Positions 9,468-18,089 of a stretch of 64,000 bases of DNA are shown one piece after another. The position numbers were made by a program, and so were the translations under genes. Position 1 is the first letter of the stretch. Each line of letters opens with the position of its first letter. Origin of the DNA: Chryseobacterium soldanellicola (GTDB taxonomy: Bacteria > Bacteroidota > Bacteroidia > Flavobacteriales > Weeksellaceae); contig NZ_FNKL01000002.1 in NCBI RefSeq assembly GCF_900100115.1, forward strand, positions 496,001-560,000. Direction: 5' to 3'. The notes beneath the pieces are model-generated. The model saw only the letters and a program-made list of their open reading frames with translations, was not told the DNA's origin and did no database searches.

Positions 9468-9483
9468 ATCTCAAAAAAGATAA
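9468..9483 (+). repeat. Recurrent upstream motif, copy 1
   Basis: ATCTCAAAAAAGATAA lies about 40 bases before the ATG at 9523. The same core (TCTCAAAA, then GAT) recurs at 9879, 10985 and 11468, each 20-50 bases before a start codon. Confidence 0.45.
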
Positions 9484-9522
9484 AATATATAATATTCCAA
9501 TATCAATTTTATAAAAACTATT

Positions 9523-9849
9523 ATGAATTTAAATCTCATTACGCTTATTTCAGAATACAATCGACTAAAAATGATTAGTATTTACGAGCCTTTAGAGGTG
9601 CTTAAAAAGCTTTCACAAACTCACAATGATGAAGTACTTATCGCAAGGCTAACTTATCGCTCAGGAATTATTAACTTCGATACAGATTTTTTTGAAAAAG
9701 CTGTTGCCGCAACAAATTTTAATTTGGATGAAATTCTTAAAAATACTAATGGTTTAGAGATGACTATGAAAGATTTTTTAACCTTTATTGCAATTCAAGT
9801 TGGCGAAGAATTAGCAAAATTTTATGATAAAGAAGTTGACAAAATATAA
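9523..9849 (+). CDS. Hypothetical protein, 108 aa
   Basis: A soluble, mostly helical 108-residue protein without signal peptide or recognised domain. It begins MNLNLITLISEYNRLKMI and has an acidic, Lys-containing end. Coding is supported by an uninterrupted frame with balanced composition and by its place between two copies of a shared upstream motif. It looks like an orphan gene of the accessory block 9.2-11.5 kb. Confidence 0.55.
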   Translation: MNLNLITLISEYNRLKMISIYEPLEVLKKLSQTHNDEVLIARLTYRSGIINFDTDFFEKAVAATNFNLDEILKNTNGLEMTMKDFLTFIAIQVGEELAKFYDKEVDKI

Positions 9850-9878
9850 GTTTAGAAAAAGGAAAGAAGAAATTTATA

Positions 9879-9898
9879 AATCTCAAAAAGCGATAAAA
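9879..9898 (+). repeat. Recurrent upstream motif, copy 2
   Basis: AATCTCAAAAAGCGATAAAA ends 24 bases before the ATG at 9923 and shares its core with the copies at 9468, 10985 and 11468. Confidence 0.5.
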
Positions 9899-9922
9899 AA
9901 TAACCATAAAATCCAATAAAAA

Positions 9923-10876
9923 ATGAAAAACAGTTTTTATACTTTGCTATTATTATTTTTAGTCACAAGCGTTAATGCTCAAGACTATTCAAAATTAATA
10001 AGTGAAGCTGATAAATTATATGAAGCAAAAGATTATAAAATGTCTACTGATTTATATACTAAAGCTTTTAAAATTAAAAGCAAAAATCCAAATGACTTAT
10101 ATAATGGTGCGTGCGCATCCTCCTTAGCAGGAAATACAGAAAAAGCACTTAAATGGCTGAACTTATCAATAGATAATGGCTGGACAAATCTAAAGCATTT
10201 AAATTCTGATACTGATTTAGAAAATTTACATTCGAAAAAAGAATGGAAGAAAACAATTGGAAAGTTAGAAAAAAAGTTGCAGTTAATGGAAGTAAACTAC
10301 GACAAACCGTTGCAGGCTGAATTATTGAAAATTCTTGACGAAGATCAAAAATATAGAATTCAAATGAATGAAACTCAAAAAAAATTCGGCCCGGAATCTA
10401 AAGAAATGGATGAGCTTTGGAAAATCACAAATCAGAAAGATTCAATCAACTTATTAAAAGTAAAAAAAATATTAGATGAAAAAGGTTGGGTTGGTAAAGA
10501 CAAAGTAGGTACACAAGCCAATAGCGCATTATTTCTTGTCATTCAACATTCAGATCTGGAAACGCAGAAAAAATATTTACCAATGATGAAAGAAGCTGTA
10601 ACAAAAGGAAATGCTAGTCCAGGGTCTTTAGCTTTATTAATTGACAGAATAGAAATTCGAGAAGGTAGAAGACAAATATATGGAAGTCAAATCGGAACCA
10701 ATCCAAATAATAAAACGCTATATGTTTTACCTTTAATTGATCCTGACAACGTAGATAAAAGAAGAGCAGAAGTTGGCTTAGGTCCAATCTCTGAATATGT
10801 TAAAAATTGGAATTTAGTTTGGGACGTTGAAAAGTATAAAAGTGAATTACCTGAATTGGAAAAATTAAATAAATAG
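9923..10876 (+). CDS. Secreted TPR-like protein with DUF6624 domain
   Basis: The 317-residue product has a Sec signal peptide (to VNAQ at residue 20). A tetratricopeptide-like helical region follows (YEAKDYKMSTDLYTKAFKI...NPNDLYNGACASSLAGNTEKALKWL, about 32-85). The C-terminal half (about 130-305) has the conserved features EILDEDQKYR-like, GTQAN-ALFLVIQHSD, LIDRIEIREGRRQIYGSQ and DPDNVDKRRAEVGL, which I recognise as DUF6624. Function is unknown. Periplasmic location is inferred. Confidence 0.75.
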   Translation: MKNSFYTLLLLFLVTSVNAQDYSKLISEADKLYEAKDYKMSTDLYTKAFKIKSKNPNDLYNGACASSLAGNTEKALKWLNLSIDNGWTNLKHLNSDTDLENLHSKKEWKKTIGKLEKKLQLMEVNYDKPLQAELLKILDEDQKYRIQMNETQKKFGPESKEMDELWKITNQKDSINLLKVKKILDEKGWVGKDKVGTQANSALFLVIQHSDLETQKKYLPMMKEAVTKGNASPGSLALLIDRIEIREGRRQIYGSQIGTNPNNKTLYVLPLIDPDNVDKRRAEVGLGPISEYVKNWNLVWDVEKYKSELPELEKLNK

Positions 10877-10880
10877 AAAA

Positions 10881-10964
10881 ACGTCTGCTGACAGCAGTTG
10901 GCAAATGGTGGGTTTAGGGGTTTACTTTAAAGCTGGTTTGTACTAGCAAATTCAGTGTTTAACC
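10881..10964. repeat. Intergenic element with perfect CTGCTG/CAGCAG palindrome
   Basis: CTGCTG (10885-10890) and CAGCAG (10892-10897) form a perfect inverted repeat around one base. It is followed by a G/T-rich stretch (GGTGGGTTTAGGGGTTTAC) much less AT-rich than its surroundings and ending at GTGTTTAACC. Stretches of this composition occur between accessory genes of other flavobacteria as I recall, but that is memory, not a search. Confidence 0.4.
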
Positions 10965-10984
10965 AAAATATATAGCATAATCGA

Positions 10985-11003
10985 AATCTCAAAAAACGAT
11001 TAA
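10985..11003 (+). repeat. Recurrent upstream motif, copy 3
   Basis: AATCTCAAAAAACGATTAA lies 26 bases before the ATG at 11030. It is the copy closest to the consensus of the four. Confidence 0.5.
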
Positions 11004-11029
11004 GAATTGATAATTTAAATAAGTGTAAT

Positions 11030-11455
11030 ATGAAACGGATAATACTGCTAGCTCTTCTTCTACTTTTGACAACCATAGTTTTTTCTTGTTCCCCAAAGGC
11101 TGAAAATGTCCAAGGAAATAATAATTCAAATACTTCTTTTTTAAGTACATCCGATGAAGAAAATGATGAAGATTTAGAAAGTAGTAGTAGTGAAGGCCTT
11201 GATAATTTTGCTGGCTGTAAATTTAAAGATGGAATTTATTCTGCAACTGTTGATTATAATAATCTTGAAACAGGTTATTCTGCAACGTATACACTTGATG
11301 TTGATGTTCGAGACTGCCAGGTCGTTCAAATTAACTTTCCTAATGATGGATACTTAGATGACGACCATATTTCTTACGCAGATATTGACGATGATGGAAA
11401 TGCAAGTGTTAACGGTGAAGATGGAAAAACCTATCAAATTCAAATAGAGAATTAA
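11030..11455 (+). CDS. Small acidic lipoprotein, unknown function
   Basis: The 141-residue product has a type II signal peptide with lipobox VFSC (Cys20), then a low-complexity acidic/Ser linker (residues about 25-60) and a C-terminal domain beginning CKFKDGIYSATVDYNN with many Asp and Gly residues. It should be anchored in a membrane facing the periplasm or surface. No domain is recognised. It is part of the accessory block with repeated upstream motifs. Confidence 0.65.
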   Translation: MKRIILLALLLLLTTIVFSCSPKAENVQGNNNSNTSFLSTSDEENDEDLESSSSEGLDNFAGCKFKDGIYSATVDYNNLETGYSATYTLDVDVRDCQVVQINFPNDGYLDDDHISYADIDDDGNASVNGEDGKTYQIQIEN

Positions 11456-11467
11456 TAAGTAACACAA

Positions 11468-11485
11468 AAGTCTCAAAACGATTGA
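11468..11485 (+). repeat. Recurrent upstream motif, copy 4
   Basis: AAGTCTCAAAACGATTGA lies 33 bases before the haemoglobin start. Core TCTCAAAA-CGATT is shared with the three copies upstream, with one A fewer in the run. Confidence 0.45.
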
Positions 11486-11514
11486 TTTTATAAATTGATT
11501 TTAAATTAACTTTG
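11482..11514 (+). promoter_or_regulatory. Putative Bacteroidota-type promoter of the truncated haemoglobin gene
   Basis: TTG at 11482-11484 and TAACTTTG at 11507-11514 (consensus TAnnTTTG) are 22 bases apart, close to the spacing known for the primary sigma factor of Bacteroidota. The start codon is at 11519, so a very short leader is implied. Confidence 0.35.
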
Positions 11515-11518
11515 AAGG

Positions 11519-11899
11519 ATGAAAAAGCTTGAAACCAGAGAAGATATTGAGCATCTTGTGAATTCATTTTACACAAAAGTTATTAAGGATGAGCTCATTG
11601 GGTTTTTCTTTAATGATATTACAAAAGTAAATTGGGAAAAGCATCTTCCTAAAATGTATTCTTTCTGGGAGACGATTCTTTTCGGGCAAATGAGCTATAA
11701 AGGAAATCCGATGGGCGTACATTTTCCGGTTAACGAAATTGCAGCAATGGAGCAAAGACATTTCAACAGATGGCTCGAGCTCTGGAAAATGACCGTTGAA
11801 GAAAATTTCACAGGTGAAAATGCTGACACGGCTATTTCAAAATCTGAAAACATTGCTAAATTAATGGCTTTTAAAATGGAAATGGCAAGAAAGCTGTAA
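11519..11899 (+). CDS. Group III truncated haemoglobin
   Basis: The 126-residue protein has the 2-on-2 globin layout of group III truncated haemoglobins: REDIEHLVNSFYTKVIKDELIGFFF (helices A-B), WEKHLPKMYSFWETILFG (C-E) and HFNRWLELW with proximal haem ligand His81. It is a cytoplasmic haem protein; members are implicated in oxygen or NO chemistry, but the role here is inferred only. It follows the accessory block and is convergent with the antiporter gene. Confidence 0.9.
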   Translation: MKKLETREDIEHLVNSFYTKVIKDELIGFFFNDITKVNWEKHLPKMYSFWETILFGQMSYKGNPMGVHFPVNEIAAMEQRHFNRWLELWKMTVEENFTGENADTAISKSENIAKLMAFKMEMARKL

Positions 11900-11949
11900 C
11901 GAGATACGGGTTTTCGGGATGCAAATTAAGCTTTAAGCTTTATTCTTAA

Positions 11950-13020
11950 TTATGGCACAATTACCGTAAAAATATACGCCGCCAGATTCACTAAAAGTAC
12001 CGTTCCGTATAAAATATTGGTTTTTCCTCTGCTTAAAGAAAGCATCACGATAAATACGGATAGCGAAAGTAGAATAATATCTTTTTTGTCTAAACCCAAA
12101 ACCAACGGAATATCGTACATGATACAAACCACGGAAACCGCAGGAATTGTAAGGCCAATGCTTGCTAAAGCCGATCCCAGCGCCAGATTTAAACTCGATT
12201 GTATCTGATTGCTTCTTGCTGCCCTGATCGCCGCAACCCCTTCCGGAAGCAGCACAACCGCCGCAATAATCACTCCGACCAAAGATTTTGGCGCGCCCAT
12301 ATTCCGGACCATATCTTCAATCGTTGACGAAAGACCTTTCGCCATCATTACAACAATCGCAAGGCAAACCACAAGAAAAGCAAAGCTGATTAAAGTTTTT
12401 GACAAAGAAGGCGTGTACATCTCTTCTGGATGCTCATCGGGAATGATAAAATAATTTCTATGTCTTACCGTCTGAACCATTAAAAATATTCCGTAAATCA
12501 CCAGACAGGCAATAGAAATGAATGTTAATTGCGCATTATTATAAAAAGGCCCATTGACACTTGATGTGAAATTCGGGAGGACCAAAGTAAGAACCAAAAT
12601 AGAAACAATGCTCACAAGATAAGTTGTAGCCGAAGTTCTTGCGAAAAACTGTTCGTAATATTTTACACCACCGATTAAAATACAAATTCCTAAAATCCCG
12701 TTAAGAATAATCATCACTGCGGCAAAAACCGTGTCTCTGGCAAGCGTCATCGCCTGATCTCCGCCCGCAACCATTAAAGAAATAATTAAAGCAACCTCAA
12801 TAATTGTGATACAAAGCGCCAAAATAATCGTCCCGAAAGGCTCTCCTACTTTGTGAGCGACAACTTCGGCATGATGAACAGCAGATAAAACACTTCCCGT
12901 AAGTAAAAGCCCTGCTATGACATCATAGACAACTCCGTTTTCCAGTAAGCCGGAAAAGTAATAAGCCACTGCCAGAAGAGGAAAAATATACGTATAATGT
13001 AAAAATTCTTTTAATTTCAT
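11950..13020 (-). CDS. Calcium:proton (CaCA family) antiporter
   Basis: The 356-residue protein has about eleven hydrophobic segments and the two alpha-repeats of the CaCA superfamily. The first is GEPFGTIILALCITIIEVAL (Glu60 to about residue 79, with the ion-binding Glu75), the second VIIAAVVLLPEGVAAIRAAR plus NLALGSALASIGL. The pattern GTIILALxxTxIEV and LLPEG matches the ChaA-like Ca2+(or Na+)/H+ antiporters of the inner membrane. The substrate cannot be fixed from sequence alone. Confidence 0.88.
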   Translation of the reverse strand: MKLKEFLHYTYIFPLLAVAYYFSGLLENGVVYDVIAGLLLTGSVLSAVHHAEVVAHKVGEPFGTIILALCITIIEVALIISLMVAGGDQAMTLARDTVFAAVMIILNGILGICILIGGVKYYEQFFARTSATTYLVSIVSILVLTLVLPNFTSSVNGPFYNNAQLTFISIACLVIYGIFLMVQTVRHRNYFIIPDEHPEEMYTPSLSKTLISFAFLVVCLAIVVMMAKGLSSTIEDMVRNMGAPKSLVGVIIAAVVLLPEGVAAIRAARSNQIQSSLNLALGSALASIGLTIPAVSVVCIMYDIPLVLGLDKKDIILLSLSVFIVMLSLSRGKTNILYGTVLLVNLAAYIFTVIVP

Positions 13021-13085
13021 AAGCGTCTACAAAATACAAAAAATCTATGGTTTTTTAAATATCAAAAGAAAATATTAATCACATT

Positions 13086-13415
13086 TTAATGGCACCAAAA
13101 ATGAAAATCCTGATAATCCGTGAACATATGAAACAGCAATCCGATGCCGATAATCCTGATATTTCCTTTAAAAAACAACAGCAAAAAATACACCGCAATT
13201 GCATAATAAGAATGTAAAAAATGAAAGCCAATACTTCCTCTGTTCGGATCAAAAACAGGATTTGCAAACAAATGATCCAAATCCACAAGCATTGTTGCCA
13301 GCAGAATAAAATACGCACTTTTCCAGTTTTTACGATAAAAAATTAATGCTATAAAAACAGGAAAAATGAAATGCAAAAAATAATGCGTGCAAGTTTTCCA
13401 GAAGAGGCAATCCAT
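13086..13415 (-). CDS. DUF6122 family membrane protein
   Basis: A 109-residue protein with three to four membrane helices and several conserved His/Asp residues (THYFLHFIFP, MLVDLDHLFANPVF, GFHFLHSYYA, LLFHMFTDYQD), the pattern of the DUF6122 family, which recalls membrane-bound metal-dependent hydrolases. Activity is unproven. Its ATG overlaps the stop of the AlkD-like gene by one base (TAATG), suggesting translational coupling. Confidence 0.75.
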   Translation of the reverse strand: MDCLFWKTCTHYFLHFIFPVFIALIFYRKNWKSAYFILLATMLVDLDHLFANPVFDPNRGSIGFHFLHSYYAIAVYFLLLFFKGNIRIIGIGLLFHMFTDYQDFHFWCH

Positions 13416-14134
13416 TATATTCTACCTTTTAAATAATCCTGTCTTAGTGCTTCGTCTAATTTTTCGATAGCGTAACGAAGGCATGTACGGGGCATTTCTT
13501 TATAATATAGGTTGAGGTAATTGATTAATTCCGTTTCGTTTTTCTGTCCCATTTCTCTCAGCAGCCAGCCATTTGCTTTATGCATTAAATCGTGAGGATG
13601 CTTTAAATTATGGGTAACAAACTCCTTCGTTAAATCAAATGATCCTTTTTTTACGTGATACATTGTTCCGACAACGGCAATTCTTTTATGCCACATCTCT
13701 TCGGAGGCAGAAAGTTTTCTCAACAAGCTTTCCTTTTGATTTTCAAAGGCATAGCGCCCCAGAATTTTATAACAACTTGAGTCTACAAGATCCCAGTTAT
13801 TGACATATTGAAGATGATTTAAATAAAATTCTACGATTTCATCTTTTACCTTTATATCTTTCGCTTTTTCAAACTTAAAAATCAGCATAAATAAGGCTGT
13901 CAATCTATGCTCATGGAATTTTGATGAAAGTAATTCACTTAATTCTTCCAATGAAATTTTTGAATAATATTCTTTGGCAACACTTCTCTGATCAGGAACT
14001 TTTACGCCTAAAAATAAATCATCTTCGCCATATTCCCCTTTTCCTGTTTTGAAGAATTTTGGAAAAAATTCCGCTTTTTCAGGAATGGATAAAACGTCTA
14101 AAGCCTCATGTATTTCTTTGAGAAGATTATTCAT
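13415..14134 (-). CDS. DNA alkylation repair protein (AlkD-like HEAT-repeat)
   Basis: The 239-residue all-helical protein matches the AlkC/AlkD-type HEAT-repeat DNA glycosylases. Visible family elements are GVKVPDQRSVAKEY, the segment NNWDLVDSSCYKILG, WHKRIAVVGTMYHVKKG and HKANGWLLREMG. Such proteins excise N3- and N7-alkylated bases in the cytoplasm. It is followed with a one-base overlap by the DUF6122 gene, and the antiporter gene lies just upstream. Confidence 0.88.
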   Translation of the reverse strand: MNNLLKEIHEALDVLSIPEKAEFFPKFFKTGKGEYGEDDLFLGVKVPDQRSVAKEYYSKISLEELSELLSSKFHEHRLTALFMLIFKFEKAKDIKVKDEIVEFYLNHLQYVNNWDLVDSSCYKILGRYAFENQKESLLRKLSASEEMWHKRIAVVGTMYHVKKGSFDLTKEFVTHNLKHPHDLMHKANGWLLREMGQKNETELINYLNLYYKEMPRTCLRYAIEKLDEALRQDYLKGRI

Positions 14135-14160
14135 TAAAACAAATTATTATTGATTTAAAA

Positions 14161-15450
14161 TCATTTATTATTTTCATGCAAAGTAACGCTCTCCAATGCT
14201 TTTTCTTCATTTTCTATCTTTTTAGGATTGGCAACTTTTGCAATAGTAAGTCCCTGAACCACAATTGAAAAAACGACAACACAATACGTAATGCTTAAAA
14301 TAACATTGCTGTACTCTCCTTTTGGAATAGACATCGCCAATGCAATGGAAACACCGCCACGAATGCCTCCCCAAAACAGAACTTTTACCGTTTGCGGACT
14401 AAATGTTGTTCTCAAAGACATCAACTTAATCGGAGTCCAAATGGAAATAAATCTTGCCAGTAAAACAACCGCGATCGCCACCAATCCCGGGATCATGTAA
14501 TCCTTTAGATCTTTGATCATTAAAAGCTCAAAACCAATGAATAAGAATAGTACGGCGTTTAAAATTTCATCAATTAATTCCCAGAATTTGATCAGATAAT
14601 CCTGTGTTATGGATTTCATTTTAAATTTAACATTAAAATTACCCATAAATAATCCTGCCGCAACCATCGTTAACGGCCCTGAAATGTGCATTTGCCGGGC
14701 AATAAGATAACCGCCCATTACCACAGAAAGTGTGACCAAAACGGAAATGATATAATCGTCTACCTCGCGCATTAACCTTGACGTAACCCAACCTAAAACA
14801 ACACCCAGCAAAAGCCCGCCACCAGCCTCTTTGATCAATAATAGCCCAATGCTTTCAAGGCCTAAATCCACTTCATTTCCAATGGCCAGCTGCAATATAA
14901 CCGTGAAAACAACAACCGCCATCCCGTCATTAAAAAGAGATTCTCCGGCAATTTTTGTTTCTAAAGCTTTTGAAACATTGGCCTGCTTTAAAATACTCAA
15001 AACGGCAACCGGATCTGTCGGCGAAATCAATGCTCCGAAAACCAGACAATAGATAAATGGAAGCTGCAAGCCCACCAGAGGAAGCAGATAAAACATCCCG
15101 AAACCCACTACAAATGTGGAAATTACGACTCCGACTGTAGAAAATAGGACCACGGGCCGGAAATGTTCTTTTAAATCGTCAATATTAATGTGAATTCCTC
15201 CTGCAAATAATAAAAAATTAAGCATTGCTCCCATTAAAACCTCTGTAAAATCAATGCTGATCATTAATTTATTAAGATGCCCGAAAGTTCTCGGAAAAAA
15301 ATTTTCTCCAAATAAAACCAATATGATAGAAACCGCAATGGCGATTACCATAATGCCGATCGTACTCGGAAGCTTAAGAAATCTGTAATTAAGATAGGCA
15401 AATATTGATGCTAAAACTATTAAAGCTGAGAATGAATAATATAACTCCAC
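14161..15450 (-). CDS. CPA1-family Na+/H+ (cation:proton) antiporter
   Basis: The 429-residue protein has about twelve hydrophobic segments. The CPA1 signatures are SPTDPVAVLSILK (from residue 143) and GESLFNDGMAVV with the ion-binding Asn174-Asp175 pair. Later the conserved Arg in FWGGIRGGVSIALAMSIP is present. It exchanges Na+ or K+ for protons across the inner membrane. The cytosolic tail is very short, unlike eukaryotic NHE proteins. It heads a cluster of minus-strand genes with the AlkD-like and DUF6122 genes. Confidence 0.92.
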   Translation of the reverse strand: MELYYSFSALIVLASIFAYLNYRFLKLPSTIGIMVIAIAVSIILVLFGENFFPRTFGHLNKLMISIDFTEVLMGAMLNFLLFAGGIHINIDDLKEHFRPVVLFSTVGVVISTFVVGFGMFYLLPLVGLQLPFIYCLVFGALISPTDPVAVLSILKQANVSKALETKIAGESLFNDGMAVVVFTVILQLAIGNEVDLGLESIGLLLIKEAGGGLLLGVVLGWVTSRLMREVDDYIISVLVTLSVVMGGYLIARQMHISGPLTMVAAGLFMGNFNVKFKMKSITQDYLIKFWELIDEILNAVLFLFIGFELLMIKDLKDYMIPGLVAIAVVLLARFISIWTPIKLMSLRTTFSPQTVKVLFWGGIRGGVSIALAMSIPKGEYSNVILSITYCVVVFSIVVQGLTIAKVANPKKIENEEKALESVTLHENNK

Positions 15451-15470
15451 TAAGCTGTTTTTAAATTAAA

Positions 15471-16100
15471 TTATACGTTTAAATAAAGTACTTTGATATA
15501 AATTTTTTCGTCTCCTTTTTCCCAAATATCGATCATGCCGTCTTTTACCGCTTTTGAGCTTCTTGTATAATCCTGCCCTATGTTCAACATATTCAGCAAG
15601 ATATATTCATCTCCGACAGAATTAACGTAATACGCTGTTTTTTCACTTTTTCCATCTCCGGAACTTTTTATTGCCCCGGTCAATGCCCGAAGCTGGCTTA
15701 AATGATGCACAAAATTATCCCCATCCTTCTGACTGTCATAAGCACGTAATAAAATCAGGATAACATCCAGATTGGTAGGATCTTTTTCATATAAAACCTT
15801 ACCCTGGCGAATACAATCTTCAAAATTATTATTCTTAAAAGCCTCCGTTAAGCTTTTAAATTCAGCATCCAAGGTAGAAACGGTATCATCCCTGAAATTC
15901 CTTCCATAGTAAAGATATTGAGATTCAATGCTGTCCAACGATTTCGGAAGCCCTTTAAATTTGAAAATCAGCTTATCATAATTGTAAGGAGAATCTGTCT
16001 TTTTGAGATTTTTCTCAATATTTTTAAAATCCGGTTTTAAATTTTGACTAAAACCAAAAACGGAGATAAAAAGAAACAAGAGAATATATTGATATTTCAT
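15471..16100 (-). CDS. DUF4919 family secreted protein
   Basis: The 209-residue product has a signal peptide (MKYQYILLFLFISVFGFSQ) and a helical mature part. The elements FKGLPKSLDSIESQYLYYGRNFRDD, a TPR-like centre (DPTNLDVILILLRAYDSQKD) and SVGDEYILLNML fit DUF4919, a periplasmic family of unknown function in Bacteroidota. Its ATG overlaps the end of the upstream membrane-protein gene by four bases. Confidence 0.7.
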   Translation of the reverse strand: MKYQYILLFLFISVFGFSQNLKPDFKNIEKNLKKTDSPYNYDKLIFKFKGLPKSLDSIESQYLYYGRNFRDDTVSTLDAEFKSLTEAFKNNNFEDCIRQGKVLYEKDPTNLDVILILLRAYDSQKDGDNFVHHLSQLRALTGAIKSSGDGKSEKTAYYVNSVGDEYILLNMLNIGQDYTRSSKAVKDGMIDIWEKGDEKIYIKVLYLNV

Positions 16101-16483
16101 TGGTTTTCAATTTTATACTTATTATAAAGCAACAATAAAACCAATCCCAAAACTAAGGCAAATCCGAACATAAGATATTTTTCTGCCGGGAAAATATGTA
16201 CTCCATAAAGAATCGGTTCTTTTGCCATATAAAGCAAAAAGAAGGTGGGGAAAATTATACTTTTCAAATAGATATAAGTTTTAAAAATCCCGTGATTAAT
16301 TTTAAGATCGATAAAAAAGGAAATAAATGCTGCTAAACAGATCAGTAAGCTAAAATATTTTATGAAAATATTGAAGGCAAAATCAGTCTTTACATTCAAT
16401 CCGAGCGCAGAATTAAATACATCCAATCCCACAATAATCATAAAAAAATAATAGAAAATCTTGCTTTTAAACAATTTTGTCAT
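16097..16483 (-). CDS. Four-helix inner-membrane protein, unknown function
   Basis: The 128-residue protein has four hydrophobic segments separated by short charged loops, no signal peptide cleavage site and no recognised domain. It overlaps the DUF4919 gene by four bases (ATGA-type), so the two are translationally coupled and perhaps act together. hflX lies upstream on the same strand after a gap of 18 bases. Confidence 0.7.
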   Translation of the reverse strand: MTKLFKSKIFYYFFMIIVGLDVFNSALGLNVKTDFAFNIFIKYFSLLICLAAFISFFIDLKINHGIFKTYIYLKSIIFPTFFLLYMAKEPILYGVHIFPAEKYLMFGFALVLGLVLLLLYNKYKIENQ

Positions 16484-16501
16484 CCCTGTTTTGTTTAAAA
16501 T

Positions 16502-17725
16502 TTATTCTCTTCCTTCCTCTTCATCATTATCAAAATACTCAAAAAGAAAATCATTATACGGGAATCTCGAAATGTGAATTTTCATCACCTCATCGTAGAT
16601 CATTTTTTTCATTTCCGGGAAATTTTCTTTCGTTAAGGCCGAGATAAAAACTGTAGGATATTTTGATTTTGCCATCCATGTATTTTTCCATTCTTCCAAT
16701 GAAATATTCTTCTTTGTAGACGGCGTCAGATCATCTTCATCCTTTTTTTCGTAATTAAAATCATCAATCTTATTAAAAATCATGATCATCGGCTTCTGAT
16801 GGGCATTAATTTCCATCAAAACCTGATTTACAGAATCTATATGATCTTCAAAACTTTCATGGGAAATATCTACAACATGAATCAGCAAATCTGCTTCACG
16901 CACCTCATCCAGCGTAGATTTAAAAGATTCTACAAGCTGAGTCGGCAATTTTCTGATAAATCCTACCGTATCCGTTAATAAAAACGGCAGATTTCCGATC
17001 ACGACCTTTCTTACAGTAGTGTCGAGTGTCGCAAATAATTTATTTTCAGCAAAAACTTCCGATTTTGAAAGAGCATTCATCAAAGTTGATTTTCCGACGT
17101 TGGTATATCCTACCAAAGCGGCTCTTACCACTTTCCCGCGGTTGTTTCTTTGGGTCGCCATTTGTCTGTCGATCGTTTTCAGCTTTTCCTTTAATAATGA
17201 AATTCTGTCACGGATAATACGACGGTCGGTCTCAATTTCCGTTTCACCGGGACCTCTCATCCCGATTCCTCCTTTCTGACGCTCCAGGTGGGTCCACATT
17301 CTTGTCAGTCGGGGTAAAAGATATTGATATTGTGCCAGTTCTACCTGAGTTCTAGCATAAGAAGTCTGTGCTCTTTGGGCAAAAATATCGAGAATAAGAT
17401 TGGTTCTGTCCAAGATTTTCACTTCCATTTCTCTTTCCAGGTTTTTAAGCTGGGAAGGAGATAATTCATCATCAAAAATGACGGTTCCTATTTCGTTTTC
17501 CTTTACATATTCTTTTATTTCCTGAGCTTTTCCGCTTCCGATAAATGTTTTGGAATCGGGTTGCGTTAATTTTTGGGTAAAACGTCTGTCAACCGAAGCT
17601 CCTGCCGTATAGGCCAGAAACTCCAGCTCATCCATATATTCCTGAAGTTTTTCCTCATCCTGATGTTGAGTCACAACGCCTACCAAAACTGCCTTTTCGT
17701 AATTATGTTCTTTCTTTTCTAGCAT
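16502..17725 (-). CDS. hflX: GTPase HflX
   Basis: The 407-residue protein has the HflX layout: an N-terminal nucleotide-binding-like domain, a coiled coil with the hallmark GGIGMRGPGETEIETDRR (152-169), then the G domain with Walker A GYTNVGKST (206-214), DTVG in the G3 position and NKID as G4. HflX binds 50S ribosomal subunits and splits or rescues stalled ribosomes under stress. It is the first gene of a minus-strand run toward 15.5 kb. Confidence 0.95.
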   Translation of the reverse strand: MLEKKEHNYEKAVLVGVVTQHQDEEKLQEYMDELEFLAYTAGASVDRRFTQKLTQPDSKTFIGSGKAQEIKEYVKENEIGTVIFDDELSPSQLKNLEREMEVKILDRTNLILDIFAQRAQTSYARTQVELAQYQYLLPRLTRMWTHLERQKGGIGMRGPGETEIETDRRIIRDRISLLKEKLKTIDRQMATQRNNRGKVVRAALVGYTNVGKSTLMNALSKSEVFAENKLFATLDTTVRKVVIGNLPFLLTDTVGFIRKLPTQLVESFKSTLDEVREADLLIHVVDISHESFEDHIDSVNQVLMEINAHQKPMIMIFNKIDDFNYEKKDEDDLTPSTKKNISLEEWKNTWMAKSKYPTVFISALTKENFPEMKKMIYDEVMKIHISRFPYNDFLFEYFDNDEEEGRE

Positions 17726-18089
17726 TAAGTTCTATATAATTTGTGAGATTTACAAGGTAGCATTTTTCGGTAAAAAATACAAACCAATCTTTCATCCGGT
17801 TATTAACATTGAGGCTTTTTAAAAATTTATCGGCAAAAATCGCATAAGATTAACCTATTAAAACAGGTACAAAATTTAAAATTTGAATATAATTAAGATA
17901 AAATTTAACTTCAAATAATTCTTATGTTTATCATAGGTGATTTTTTAGTTAAAATAAAAAAACTAAGCTCATTTATTATATTTAGTTTACAATATTGCTG
18001 ATTTATAGAATTTTAATAACTTTATGATGTCATTTTATTGCTGATAATCACAAAGCTTTAAGAAATTAAAAAAACTAATCTCCAGCACC
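17726..18089. other. Gene-free AT-rich region between hflX and the LytTR gene
   Basis: These 364 bases separate divergent genes and should hold both promoters. I see no coding frame, hairpin or clear promoter pair, only AT-rich sequence. Confidence 0.5.

Larger units (their letters stand above)
8912..9522. other. Gene-free AT-rich intergenic stretch with short repeats
   Basis: No coding region is supported in these 611 bases. The stretch is very AT-rich and holds a three-copy imperfect repeat at 9154-9214 and the first copy of a motif (ATCTCAAAAA then GAT) that recurs before the next three genes. It marks the left side of an accessory-looking block that runs to about 11.5 kb. Confidence 0.6.

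Noticed and set aside
10881..10964. Integron attC site
   Set aside because: GTTTAAC at the right end fits one half of the attC core, but no correctly placed GTTRRRY partner is present and no integrase is in the window.
13079..13318. Cys-rich 79-residue frame overlapping the DUF6122 gene
   Set aside because: It lies in another frame of a well-supported membrane-protein gene and its Cys/Phe richness is a by-product of that sequence.
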